From Marinobacter sediminum (GTDB lineage: Bacteria; Pseudomonadota; Gammaproteobacteria; Pseudomonadales; Oleiphilaceae): DNA of 64,000 nt. Each line of letters opens with the position of its first letter. Position 1 is the first letter of the stretch. The notes under the pieces were generated by a model, which saw nothing but the letters and a program-made list of their open reading frames with translations, was not told the origin of the DNA and ran no database searches. Both the position numbers and the translations under genes were made by a program. The stretch is from the NCBI RefSeq assembly GCF_016820575.1, contig NZ_JAEMQH010000002.1, positions 434,001-498,000 on the forward strand, written 5' to 3'. Of this stretch, positions 50,665 through 59,114 are shown piece by piece.

Positions 50665-52560
50665 ATGAGTCATAAAATATCTATTTTGCTTCTGTTAATC
50701 AGCCTGCTGATGCTGAGCGGCTGTCCCGGTTCCGGTAGTTCGAGCGGCTCTTCGTCAACGAACGACATTACGGACAACTCTCCTGGTGAACCGCCAGAGG
50801 AGGAGCCGCCCATCGAAGAACCTTTTGAAGTCGGTCTTTTCACGCTGGAAGAAACCACGATGGATCAGGTGCACGAGGCCCTGGCGGGCAGGCGGGTACT
50901 TGAGGACGGTAGCCCGATCACCTGCGAATCACTGGCTCAGATGTATATTGACCGCATCTATGCCTTCAATGACGCTCCTCAACCAGCTAATGGTTTGCCC
51001 GTGCGTGGCGTGCTTGCGATCAATCCACTGGCGCTTGAGCAGGCGAGGGCGCTGGATGCCCTGTATGCCAGCGATGACGGCATCGGCGAGCGTTTTCTGC
51101 ATTGCATGCCGGTGCTTCTGAAGGACAACTACGACACCGTGGACTATCCGAGCACTCAGGGCTCGTACAGCATGCTGGGCCACCAGGCTGGCGTTGACGC
51201 TCACTCAGTAGCACAGTTGCGTGCGGCCGGGGCACTGATCCTGGGGAAGGCCAATCAGGATGAGTTTGCGTTTTTCACCACGGGCTTTTCCAATCGCGCC
51301 ATTCAGGTGAGCAATCCCTATAACACGAGCGAAAGTCCTGCAGGCTCGTCCTCGGGTACCGGTGCATCAATTGCGTCGAACTTCGCCCTAGGGGGCACCG
51401 GCAGCGATACTTGTCAGTCGATTCGTCACCCCTCTTCTGTCAATGGCTTGGTGGGTATTCGCCCCAGTTTAGGCGTTATATCGCAGCACGGTATATTTCC
51501 GCTGAGTCATACCCGAGACACCGGTGGGCCCATGACGCGGACCGTGAAAGATGCGGCGCTGATGCTGCAGGCCATGGCCGGTGTTGACCCCCGCGACCCC
51601 AAAACGCTTCTTTACCCAGACGAGATCCGTCCTGATAGCTATGTCGATTTTCTGGATAGAGACGTTCACGGCGTGGCTGGTCGCAACATCGGCGTGGTAA
51701 GGCAACTGGGCACCAACACCAGTGCAGCCGGAACAGGTCGGCAGGGCGAATTGATCGCGCAAGCGGTGGAAAAGCTTGAGAGCATGGGTGCCACTATCTA
51801 TGACGTCTACCTGCCTGATTTTGATAACAGAGGGGCGGGTTCCAGACACTACGATATCAACGAATATTTCAAAACGTTTGAAGCCGAGGGCGGCGTCAGC
51901 GAACGCGCCTGCGTGAGCAGCGCAGCCATTGATCTGTTGGCTGATCGGAATTCCGTGGCCCATGGCCGGTCTGAATGCACGGATATCGAGGGTATTGTAG
52001 AAACTGGCCGGGTAGGCCCTCGCACGGCCGCGCTATTTGGGCTGGTTGCTGCTGCCGATCCGAACCAGGCGCCCACCGAAGAGGAACTGCAGGGTATTGT
52101 CGAGGAACGCGATTACACGACCTCGGTTATGGACGCTCTGGTGGATGAAAACGGGGATCCGGTGCTGGACAGCAACCTGAATCAGATACGGCTGGATGCC
52201 CTTGTGTTGAGCCCCGGACCCACCGGTGGCCGTACCTGTGACTTTGGTTCAACCACACAAATGGGCTCTATTGTGGTGCCGGTCGGCTTCGATGAATCCG
52301 TCGGCGTGCCGCGCGGGATGGAAATTTTCGTGCGTCAGTACGACGAGGGCACCGGCCTGGGTATCGCCTATGACTATGAGCAGGCGACGCTGCATCGTGC
52401 TCCTCCAAGCCTTGTAGCCTCACCGCTGCTGGTCAATGAAACCATTACCGAGTTCAACGCCCGAATGCAGCAGGCGCTTATTGACGGCACCAGTGAAGCG
52501 CCAGAAACGCTTCCGTTGGAAACCTACCAGCAGGTGCTAAGGGATATCACCGGTCTATAA
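50665..52560 (+). CDS. Amidase-signature family lipoprotein
   Basis: A 631-residue amide hydrolase with an envelope anchor. The start at 50665 gives a signal peptide with lipobox LMLSGC (Cys near 20), then a Ser/Glu/Pro-rich linker to about 60. The amidase core follows, with the Ser-cisSer-Lys triad: Lys in VLLKDNY (near 152), cis-Ser in AGSSSGTGAS (near 230) and the nucleophile in CQSIRHP (near 254). The longer upstream frame is rejected because it crosses the sigma-54 promoter. Larger than typical amidases (about 480), because of the leader and insertions near 390-500. The substrate is unknown. Confidence 0.88.
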   Translation: MSHKISILLLLISLLMLSGCPGSGSSSGSSSTNDITDNSPGEPPEEEPPIEEPFEVGLFTLEETTMDQVHEALAGRRVLEDGSPITCESLAQMYIDRIYAFNDAPQPANGLPVRGVLAINPLALEQARALDALYASDDGIGERFLHCMPVLLKDNYDTVDYPSTQGSYSMLGHQAGVDAHSVAQLRAAGALILGKANQDEFAFFTTGFSNRAIQVSNPYNTSESPAGSSSGTGASIASNFALGGTGSDTCQSIRHPSSVNGLVGIRPSLGVISQHGIFPLSHTRDTGGPMTRTVKDAALMLQAMAGVDPRDPKTLLYPDEIRPDSYVDFLDRDVHGVAGRNIGVVRQLGTNTSAAGTGRQGELIAQAVEKLESMGATIYDVYLPDFDNRGAGSRHYDINEYFKTFEAEGGVSERACVSSAAIDLLADRNSVAHGRSECTDIEGIVETGRVGPRTAALFGLVAAADPNQAPTEEELQGIVEERDYTTSVMDALVDENGDPVLDSNLNQIRLDALVLSPGPTGGRTCDFGSTTQMGSIVVPVGFDESVGVPRGMEIFVRQYDEGTGLGIAYDYEQATLHRAPPSLVASPLLVNETITEFNARMQQALIDGTSEAPETLPLETYQQVLRDITGL

Positions 52561-52648
52561 CAGAGGGCATTTAGTAAACAGGGCAGGCAGCCTACGGTTT
52601 TCGGGGTCGTGCTAGACTTTTTTTACACTCCGCGACTGCAAGGCTGCC

Positions 52649-52939
52649 ATGTTCATCAGTGTGTTGGATCTGTTCAGAATAGGTGTCGGGCAGTCGAGTT
52701 CCCATACCGTTGGGCCGATGGGTGCCGCCCATGATTTCGTTGACCGGATTATTGAGCGCAACGGCTTTGGCGCCATCAAGGCGTATTCGGCTGCATCGCT
52801 GGCACTGCGGGGGGTATGGTAAGCACTTCATACCGCTGGATAACTGCATTGAGGCGATGCGGCAAACCGGGCTGGAAATGTCCCACAAGTACAAGAAACC
52901 TCCCTGGGTGGGCTCGCGGTCAGCATCACAGAATGCTGA
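52649..52939 (+). pseudogene. sdaA: Remnant of L-serine dehydratase gene (internal deletion plus frameshift)
   Basis: From ATG 52649 the frame reads [20 protein letters not shown] and on, the unmistakable start of SdaA-type serine dehydratases, but it stops at 52822 after 57 residues. In another frame from about 52812 comes the C-terminal part, FIPLDNCIEAMRQTGLEMSH followed by KYK. Restoring one G after that would give ETSLGGLAVSITEC and a stop at 52937-52939, the normal SdaA ending. So about 350 central codons are deleted and one base is lost near 52895. The product cannot be active. Confidence 0.85.
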
Positions 52940-52991
52940 GGTTGCGAACCTCAACTAAACTGAGATCAGAGCTAACCAAGGAGGACGTGAA

Positions 52992-53420
52992 ATGAACAGG
53001 ATCGCAATCACTCTGTTATCCGCCGTGTTATTTGCCCCCGTGGGCGCGCTGGCCGATGGCCATATGTCGGCAGCCCCCGCCAACGCCGAGGTGTATTTTG
53101 TGACGCCCAGCGATGGCGACACCGTGCAAAGCCCTGTGAAGGTGGTGTTCGGCCTGCGCAACATGGGCGTAGCACCGGCCGGTACGGATAAGGAAGGCAC
53201 CGGGCATCACCATTTGTTGATTGATACCGACATGCCGTCGGATTTGAGCAAGCCGTTGCCGGCCACCGATCAGGTCAAGCATTTTGGGGGCGGCCAGACG
53301 GAAACCGAGATCATGCTGCCGCCGGGCGAGCACACCCTGCAGCTGTTGCTGGGCAACTACGCCCACGTACCGCACAGCGATCCGGTGATGTCTGAAAAGA
53401 TCACTATTACGGTGGAATAA
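52992..53420 (+). CDS. DUF4399 periplasmic protein
   Basis: A 142-residue secreted protein. Strong ribosome site AGGAGG about 8 bases before the ATG. The signal peptide (1-22) ends near ALADG. The mature part is a small beta-sandwich, with EVYFVTPSDGDTVQSP, the conserved GTGHHHLLID (near 74) and PPGEHTLQLLLG (near 112). DUF4399 proteins are often found in marine Proteobacteria; function not known. The His-rich turn could bind metal, which is speculation. Confidence 0.88.
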   Translation: MNRIAITLLSAVLFAPVGALADGHMSAAPANAEVYFVTPSDGDTVQSPVKVVFGLRNMGVAPAGTDKEGTGHHHLLIDTDMPSDLSKPLPATDQVKHFGGGQTETEIMLPPGEHTLQLLLGNYAHVPHSDPVMSEKITITVE

Positions 53421-53706
53421 TGGGGTGCGGGAGGTGCTCTCAGGCTATTGTCGAACCTCGGCCGTGGTGCTAATTTCAGAGTTACCTTCCAGCCAGGGAC
53501 AGAAAGGCTTGATCCCCAGCGAGGGGCGCCCGCTCCGGGGCCTCTCCAGGCGCTAAGAACCCGTTCATCCACTCTTGAAGGCGTGTCGGCGCGTGCCTTT
53601 TGATGCCTTGTGTACGGTGGTTGTCTGAGGGTGTTGTCAAGGTTGTTGTCTAAAGGTGTCGTCGGTATCTCTTTAACGATGTTCCGTTCTGATAGTGGAG
53701 GTTCCT

Positions 53707-54195
53707 ATGAAAGGTTCCCTGTTATTGGTAGCAACGTTGTTTTTGTGCGCGACGCTTCCCTCCACCGCCCTTGCTGACAGCGCCAGCAGGGATCAGGCCG
53801 AGATCGACCGGGGCCGTTACCTGGTCAAGATGTCCGGCTGCAACGATTGCCATACCGCCGGTTACATGCCGAGCGAGGGCACAGTGCCTGAAAGTCAGTG
53901 GCTAATGGGCGATACCCTGGGCTGGCAAGGCCCCTGGGGCACCACTTACGCCATCAACCTGCGGCTGTATGCCAGCGAGATGAGTGAGGATGAGTGGGTG
54001 TCTGTGGTGAAAACCATGAAGGCGAGGCCGCCCATGCCCTGGTGGGTGTTGAACGAAATGGAAGAGCCGGATGTTCGGGCGCTCTACGCGTACATCCGGT
54101 CCTTGCCGGTGGCGGGCGCGCCAGCCCCGGCTGCGCTGGAACCGGGGGTGACGCCAAAAACTGCCTATTTCCAGATGGTGATGCCCGAGGAGTAG
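53707..54195 (+). CDS. Mono-heme c-type cytochrome, secreted
   Basis: A 162-residue protein with a signal peptide (about 1-23, ending near ALADS) and one heme site CNDCH in KMSGCNDCHTAGYMP (near 48). A possible axial methionine is in MKARPPMPWW (near 105-112). The ATG at 53707 has GGAGG 5 bases upstream; an in-frame GTG four codons earlier overlaps that site. It is a periplasmic electron carrier and a client of the ccm system at the left end of the window. Partner unknown. A terminator follows at 54227. Confidence 0.88.
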   Translation: MKGSLLLVATLFLCATLPSTALADSASRDQAEIDRGRYLVKMSGCNDCHTAGYMPSEGTVPESQWLMGDTLGWQGPWGTTYAINLRLYASEMSEDEWVSVVKTMKARPPMPWWVLNEMEEPDVRALYAYIRSLPVAGAPAPAALEPGVTPKTAYFQMVMPEE

Positions 54196-54226
54196 AGGGT
54201 AGTCGCTGAGGTTGGCGAAAACGAGG

Positions 54227-54260
54227 AGAGCGGTCCGGGTTATCCGGCCCGCTCTTTTTC
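54227..54260 (+). terminator. Rho-independent terminator after the cytochrome gene
   Basis: AGAGCGG (54227-54233) pairs with CCGCTCT (54249-54255). The stem continues through CCGG/CCGG after a mismatch around a short GTTAT loop, and a run of T follows. It also separates this gene from the convergent diguanylate cyclase. Confidence 0.85.
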
Positions 54261-54291
54261 GTTCAGGGCGTGTCTTTTTCGGCTTCGGCCT

Positions 54292-56169
54292 TTAAGCCGA
54301 AAAGACCTTAGGACTGCCGTTGGACGCCTTGGATTGGTTGCGGCCGGCGTGTTTGGCCGCATAGAGCGCGTCGTCTGCACACCGGATGAGCCGGGTCATG
54401 TCCTCATGCGCTTTGGGGAGGATGGAGGACACGCCGATGCTCACGGTGAGGGTGATGGTCTTGCCCTCCCAGTTCAGCGGTGTGGATTCCACTTTCTCGC
54501 GCATGCGTTCGGCTACAATGCTGGCGCCTTCAAGGTGGGTATGGCAGAGCAGGATGGCAAATTCCTCGCCGCCGTATCGGGCCACGAAATCTCCCGGCCG
54601 CTTCAGGCATTCCCGGCAAAGCTGCGCCATGTGCTTGAGGCAGGCATCGCCGGCCAGGTGGCCGTATGTGTCGTTCACTTTCTTGAAATGGTCCACGTCC
54701 AGCAACAGCAGGGACATGTCGTGGCGTTCCCGGGCGTTGCGACGCCATTCGTCGGCCAGTTGGCGGTCAAAGAAAGCGCGGTTTTTCACTTGGGTCAGGC
54801 CGTCGATGGCGGTCATTTCCTCCAAGCGTTGGTTGGCGCTCTCCAGTTCTTGGGTTCGCTCGGCTACCCTGGCTTCCAGATGCTCATTGGCTTCTTTCTG
54901 CACCTGCAGAGCCTGCTCCTTGGCGGAGCGGGCAAGCCGTTCGGAGGCCAGGGCGTTGCTCTGCGCCTCATAGCGCCGCTGGCGCTCCAGGTTGATCCGG
55001 TAGGCGAGGGCAAAGGAGAACAACAATACTTCCAGGGCGGCACCGAATTGCGGGGCGTATTCGAACAGCACATTGCGTGGCAGTACGCCCATTTTGTTGA
55101 GCACCAGCACGGCGTGGCCCAACAGCAGTACGCTCCAAGCGAGGGTGTAAAGACGGGCCAGCACATCGCCCTTGGCCCAGAGGTAAATGCCGATCGCCAG
55201 GGCGGCCGGCGCCACAACCATGATCATCAGAGCCGCCAGGCGCATGGCCATGCCATAACTGACCACCGCCGAAAACGCACACAGTGCAAACGCGACACCG
55301 GCGCCACCCAAGGTAAACCAGCGCAGGAAGCGGCCCTGCTTGTGCAGATTCAGGAAACTGTAGGTGAACAGCAGCACGAAGCCGACGTTGGAGGTGATGG
55401 CGGCGGCCAGTATCAGGTTGTTCAGGCTCGGCAGTTCTGGCCAGAGAAACTGGAACGTTACCCCGTGCAGGGCCAGTTGCACCATGGTGATGGTAACCAC
55501 GTTCAGTACGTACCAGAGGTAGCTGGCTTCGCGCACTACCAGGAGAACGAAGAGGTTATAGACGGCCAGCGCCAGCATGATGCCGGCGAACAGGATCTGC
55601 ACTGCGAGGCTGTACTGGTCTTGTTCGTAGAAGCTTTGCGCGTTCCAAAGGTCCACTGGCAACTGTACGGCGCCCTCGCTGGTAGCCCGGAGGTAGAGAG
55701 TGCGGGCTTCACCCGCGGGGATATCCAGCGGCAGCAGCACGTTGCGGTGCTTGATCGGGCGCTGGGCCAGGGGCCGCTGGTCGCCGGTGAATACCTCCTC
55801 CTCAATCTGGCCGTTCGCCACTATATAGAGATCCAGATAGTCGAGCGCCGGGTTGGCCACTTCGATCAGGTGGCTGCCGGGCGCGGTGGTGTCGTTGATG
55901 ATTTCAACGCGGAACCAGAAGCTGCTTCGGCTGAAACCAAAATTGGGGACCCGGGCCTCGCTGTGCTGCCAGCTCTGTGCCGGTACACCAGTGATCTCGG
56001 TAAACGTCAGCTTCTGGCTGGCATCCTCAAGATAGGCGAGTCGCTGGCCCAATGAAGCCTGTTCGTCAGCCAATTCCGATAGGCGAATGCTAGAGCTGCT
56101 GGCAAGAGTACTGCTCGCCAGTGCCGCCAGCAAAATCAGGGTAAGAAGCTGCGCTAAGTAAGTCTTCAT
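54292..56169 (-). CDS. Membrane diguanylate cyclase with 7TMR-DISM sensor
   Basis: A 625-residue signalling protein. A signal peptide (1-24) is followed by an extracytoplasmic 7TMR-DISMED2-type beta domain (about 30-170), seven transmembrane helices (about 180-380), a coiled coil (about 395-450) and a GGDEF domain. The active-site motif is RYGGEEF (near 542). The inhibitory I-site RPGD lies exactly five residues before it, so c-di-GMP feedback is likely intact. DVDHFKKVNDTYGH is also complete. It should make c-di-GMP in response to an external ligand, possibly a carbohydrate. The start is ATG 56169; a TTG one codon earlier is less likely. Confidence 0.94.
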   Translation of the reverse strand: MKTYLAQLLTLILLAALASSTLASSSSIRLSELADEQASLGQRLAYLEDASQKLTFTEITGVPAQSWQHSEARVPNFGFSRSSFWFRVEIINDTTAPGSHLIEVANPALDYLDLYIVANGQIEEEVFTGDQRPLAQRPIKHRNVLLPLDIPAGEARTLYLRATSEGAVQLPVDLWNAQSFYEQDQYSLAVQILFAGIMLALAVYNLFVLLVVREASYLWYVLNVVTITMVQLALHGVTFQFLWPELPSLNNLILAAAITSNVGFVLLFTYSFLNLHKQGRFLRWFTLGGAGVAFALCAFSAVVSYGMAMRLAALMIMVVAPAALAIGIYLWAKGDVLARLYTLAWSVLLLGHAVLVLNKMGVLPRNVLFEYAPQFGAALEVLLFSFALAYRINLERQRRYEAQSNALASERLARSAKEQALQVQKEANEHLEARVAERTQELESANQRLEEMTAIDGLTQVKNRAFFDRQLADEWRRNARERHDMSLLLLDVDHFKKVNDTYGHLAGDACLKHMAQLCRECLKRPGDFVARYGGEEFAILLCHTHLEGASIVAERMREKVESTPLNWEGKTITLTVSIGVSSILPKAHEDMTRLIRCADDALYAAKHAGRNQSKASNGSPKVFSA

Positions 56170-56358
56170 CAAAGAATGAACCAGTTTTCAGGTTAAGGCC
56201 AAGCGGAGTATATCGGAACCTGAGAGGGGTGCGGTTAAATCATGTGCAGAAAACACAAGTTTTTACGATTGGCGGGCTGCGTTCCGCGATAAGGGTAAAA
56301 TCCTGCCTGGTGCGGGGCGTTGCCAAGTAATGATATTTCGGGTTCAGGGACGTTAGGC

Positions 56359-56388
56359 AAAAAAGCCGAGCAGGGCGCTCGGCTTTTT
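56359..56388. terminator. Bidirectional terminator downstream of the PEP-CTERM gene
   Basis: GCCGAGC (56365-56371) and GCTCGGC (56377-56383) form a perfect 7-bp stem with a five-base loop, flanked by six A on one side and five T on the other. It works in both directions and lies 19 bases past the PEP-CTERM stop. Confidence 0.88.
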
Positions 56389-56406
56389 ATCGTCATGAAG
56401 ATTCGG

Positions 56407-56979
56407 CTAGGCAGCGCGTCTGCGACGAGCGAGGCCGGCACCAGCCAGGCCCAGGCCAAGAAGCGCCAATGTGCCGGGCTCCGGAACTTTGTTGAGCGTT
56501 ACATAAGCCTCTACGGTAGTGGTGTTACCCAAGCCGCCTTCAAGAATGTTTTCAAAGGCCACGCTGTAGACGGTACCGTTGCCAAGGTCGACTGAAACTG
56601 GACCGTCCCATGTCAGGAACCCGCCACTGACAGCGCCAAAAAGCGTTGCGAAAATGCCGCCTCCAGTTCCGGAGGCAGAACCGCCCGGAGATAGGAAAGC
56701 GAGTGTGGCGGAGATATCAAACGATTTTCCTCCAAAGCCTCCAACGCTGATATCGAAGAAGTCAAAGGACGTGGTTTCTCCGACCTCAAGCATCGCTGAC
56801 TGAGAATCAAGGTCTTTTAGCGAGGCCGAAATAGAGCACCCGATACAAAGTCCCGAGCCAAGCGCCGGTGAGACGGATGAGCCGGTATTGGTTGGGTCAA
56901 AGATAAGTCCCGCCATGCTGCTCGCGCTGAAGCTGAGCGCCATTGCGGCAAGAGCTCCTTTCAAATAGCTTTTCATCAT
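56407..56979 (-). CDS. PEP-CTERM sorting domain protein
   Basis: A 190-residue exported protein: signal peptide (1-23, ending SSMAG), a Gly/Ser-rich beta-type body with two cysteines (CIGC near 45) and a C-terminal PEP-CTERM tripartite signal, VPEPGTLALLGLGLAGAGL followed by ARRRR. Such proteins are processed by exosortase (EpsH/XrtA-type) and go to the surface with exopolysaccharide. No exosortase gene is in the window. AGGGG 7 bases before ATG 56979 supports this start. A sigma-54 promoter lies about 130 bases upstream. Confidence 0.92.
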   Translation of the reverse strand: MMKSYLKGALAAMALSFSASSMAGLIFDPTNTGSSVSPALGSGLCIGCSISASLKDLDSQSAMLEVGETTSFDFFDISVGGFGGKSFDISATLAFLSPGGSASGTGGGIFATLFGAVSGGFLTWDGPVSVDLGNGTVYSVAFENILEGGLGNTTTVEAYVTLNKVPEPGTLALLGLGLAGAGLARRRRAA

Positions 56980-57425
56980 GATTAAACCCCTATGCTGTGT
57001 GCGGCCTTGTCACCTTTTGGAGGCGTCTTAAGGCCTTTCTTCCCTGTCTTGCGATAGGTCGGACGGTTTGAGGTGCGTAACTAAAACGTTACGGATAATC
57101 ATGGACGCAAAAAAAAGGCCACAAAAATAAAGTCATCTAAAAGCAGGTGGTTAGCAAGTCTATGGCTTCTGGTACGAGTTCAGCTGTATAAATTGTCGAC
57201 GCTTTGGTGCGAGTCGTTTTGTCACCGAGACACTTAGAAGTACTCACGTTTTGATGCTTGAACAGATTGCCCGCGATCTTTTACTTCTGAGGATCGAGCA
57301 CCCTCTGCTGGTGATTGCAGGTTTGCTTGTTACTGCGTATTTTTCTGTTATACAGGAGGGAATGAGTGCAACTTTGAAAAAATTGCGCTAATCCAGATAT
57401 TCAAACTTCCTTTTTCTGAGGTGTA
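56980..57425. other. Divergent intergenic region, PEP-CTERM gene and NTF2-like gene
   Basis: About 446 bases without a plausible gene. It holds the minus-strand sigma-54 promoter at 57107-57121. The part from 57122 to 57350 is AT-rich and could carry sites for an enhancer-binding activator and a promoter for the gene at 57426; none was clear enough to call. Confidence 0.55.
57107..57121 (-). promoter_or_regulatory. Sigma-54 (RpoN) promoter of the PEP-CTERM gene
   Basis: On the minus strand TGGCCTTTTTTTTGC has the -24 GG and -12 GC exactly 10 bases apart and the preferred T-run before GC. Transcription would start near 57094, leaving a leader of about 115 bases. Control of PEP-CTERM genes by RpoN with the PrsK/PrsR system is known in other bacteria and fits. 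Confidence 0.75.
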
Positions 57426-57812
57426 ATGGTTCCCATGCAGCCAAAGGACATCGTGGCGCAATTTATCGACGATACCCGTGCCCAGCGATTCGATGAGGCC
57501 AAGGCCTTGCTGGTGTCGGAGGGGTTTGAATATGTGGGGCCGAATATGCGGTTCCTCAGCCCCGATGACATGTTGTACTACCAGTTCGGGATGGCTGCCA
57601 TTCAGAAGGATCTGATCGTGCGTCAGCTCAGTGCTGACGGCGAGCATGTATTTGCGATCCTGGATTTCAGGACCAACTTCGAGCCGATCGGAGATGTGCG
57701 GCTGGCGGTGTGGTTTGTGGTCCGGGATAACAAGATCCAGAAGGTAGAAACCTTCTACAATGCAGCCGTGGTAGAGAACATGTTGGGGGGCAACCTCCCT
57801 TCGGTGGAGTAG
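57426..57812 (+). CDS. NTF2/SnoaL-like fold protein
   Basis: A 128-residue protein with the length and pattern of the SnoaL/NTF2-like cone fold: an N-terminal helix (KDIVAQFIDDTRAQRFDEAK), then alternating beta strands ending with WFVVRDNKIQKVETFYN. The fold hosts enzymes and ligand-binding proteins, so function cannot be assigned. GAGG lies 4 bases before ATG 57426; ATG 57435 is an alternative. No coupled neighbour. Confidence 0.7.
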   Translation: MVPMQPKDIVAQFIDDTRAQRFDEAKALLVSEGFEYVGPNMRFLSPDDMLYYQFGMAAIQKDLIVRQLSADGEHVFAILDFRTNFEPIGDVRLAVWFVVRDNKIQKVETFYNAAVVENMLGGNLPSVE

Positions 57813-58079
57813 CGGTTCCCGCATCTCAGCCGCTCTTTCGTCACTCCTTGTTCAGGAACTGGAAGCCAAGCCGGCGAGCCCCAGCGCGCAAGATAGCCGC
57901 GCCGAAAGGGTGTCATTAGCGGCATGTGTCACCCTGCAATTCCATCTGCAATAATTTATAACTAGTTCAATGTGGCGTCAGGGGCAAGCATTGGGCAAAG
58001 CAGGAAATACTACCAAATTGCTGCGGTAAACTGTCTGGCCAACGGGTCTTGGACCAATTTGTACTAAAGAGCTAACTCT

Positions 58080-58346
58080 ATGCTTCAAAGATTGCCGTTG
58101 AGATTGATGATCGTCGCGGAGGTGATTGCACTCTCCGCCTGTTCCACGCCCACTATTGTTCGTGGCGGAGATCCGCTTTCACCGGCGCCGAGCGCGCGTG
58201 AACAGTATGTTGAAAATCGCTGTGAGCACGAGACGGCGCGCAGTACCCAGGGTGTTAACCATTGCCAGGATTCGGCGAGCAGGGATCAGTATCGGCGGGA
58301 GTACAGCGAGTACCAGCGAGAATACGAGAAAGCGCAGGATGAATAG
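58080..58346 (+). CDS. Small lipoprotein, uncharacterised
   Basis: An 88-residue protein with a signal sequence and lipobox IALSAC (Cys near residue 21). The mature part is short and highly charged with two cysteines (RCEHE and HCQDS) and a Tyr/Arg/Glu-rich end (YRREYSEYQREYEKAQDE) that is probably helical. No known family. The gene converges on the BLUF gene, with 10 bases between them. Confidence 0.68.
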   Translation: MLQRLPLRLMIVAEVIALSACSTPTIVRGGDPLSPAPSAREQYVENRCEHETARSTQGVNHCQDSASRDQYRREYSEYQREYEKAQDE

Positions 58347-58356
58347 GTGAGGGTGA

Positions 58357-58788
58357 TCAGGCTGCCCGCTGCAGGTAGTGCCGGAGCATATCAAAGTACT
58401 TGATTGCGTCTTCGGGCGAGAACAGTTGCGGTTTGAACCCCCCGTAAAGCTTGTCGATGTATTTGCCCGGCACATCTGGCAGTTTGGCGAGGGCCATTGA
58501 CCACTCGTCAAAGCGGCGCTCTTCAATTCGCTGGTAAAGAATAAGCCGAACATCGTGGTGGCGAGGGTCTGCAGCAATGCCCATATAGAGCTTGTTCACT
58601 GCTTCTTCGTCGCCTTCCAGGACCTGCATGAAGTGGAACGCATCATAGGCCAGTAAGCCGGTGATGCCGCATTTCCCGTTACGCGGTATCGCTTCGTCGA
58701 GAATGGCATCCACATCATTGTCCGTGAGATGGGCGCAAGCGCTGCTGAAATAGACAAGCCGACAAAGTTTCAACTCCGATGTATTCAT
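58357..58788 (-). CDS. BLUF-domain blue-light sensor
   Basis: A 143-residue single-domain flavin photoreceptor. The domain runs from about residue 7 to 100. Key residues are in place: Tyr in RLVYFSSA (near 11), Asn in RNGKCGITGLLAYD (near 36) and Gln in FMQVLEGDE (near 55), which form the light-responsive hydrogen-bond network around FAD. A short C-terminal helical cap follows. The start at 58788 (MNTSELKLCRL) was chosen because residues upstream in the open frame are not BLUF-like. With no output domain, it must signal through a partner protein. Confidence 0.92.
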   Translation of the reverse strand: MNTSELKLCRLVYFSSACAHLTDNDVDAILDEAIPRNGKCGITGLLAYDAFHFMQVLEGDEEAVNKLYMGIAADPRHHDVRLILYQRIEERRFDEWSMALAKLPDVPGKYIDKLYGGFKPQLFSPEDAIKYFDMLRHYLQRAA

Positions 58789-58850
58789 ATCACAACACTC
58801 AAGAGCCAAGAACAATCTGCGGTTTACCGGTAACTTTCTCTTCATTGGAC

Positions 58851-58876
58851 ACGTTACACTTGAATAAATGTAACGT
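58851..58876. promoter_or_regulatory. Operator-like palindrome upstream of the BLUF gene
   Basis: ACGTTACA (58851-58858) and TGTAACGT (58869-58876) are perfect 8-base inverted arms around a 10-base AT-rich spacer, 63 bases upstream of the BLUF start. The dimensions fit a dimeric regulator. Which one is unknown. Confidence 0.55.
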
Positions 58877-58993
58877 AAATGCCTGTTTTTGGCAGGCATC
58901 ATTTTCTTCAGCCCACTAGTTATGACCCGTGTGGAGTTCTATCCGTTTAAATGCTCTCCACAGCGGCCGGGAGCCGGAGCCCCAGCTAGCAAT

Positions 58994-59008
58994 GGTTATA
59001 TTATAATC
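58994..59008. promoter_or_regulatory. Zur-like box upstream of the AEC transporter gene
   Basis: GGTTATATTATAATC is a 15-base near-palindrome with one broken pair, matching the core of the Zur consensus TGTTATAWTATAACA at 12 of 15 positions. It is weaker than the box at znuA and lies about 107 bases ahead of the transporter start. Confidence 0.5.
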
Positions 59009-59114
59009 GATTTCGGTGCCAGGAGTAGCAACTAGGAGTGGGTTACGGCATCTGCTATCCTTATTAGCTTCCTATATACCGCTGGCGGTGCCCGCCGTCT
59101 TTGGAGCAGATGTT

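Larger units (their letters stand above)
58789..59114. other. Divergent region between the BLUF and AEC transporter genes
   Basis: A 326-base gene-free region. It holds an 8-bp-arm palindrome at 58851-58876 near the BLUF gene, a short hairpin TGCCTG/CAGGCA at about 58880-58898, an inverted pair GTGGAG/CTCCAC around 58930-58962, and a Zur-like box at 58994-59008 near the transporter gene. Confidence 0.55.

Noticed and set aside
53590..53690. Short TTGTC/GTGTC repeats upstream of the cytochrome gene
   Set aside because: The units are irregular, few and short; they look like simple GT-rich sequence and not CRISPR or a defined repeat.
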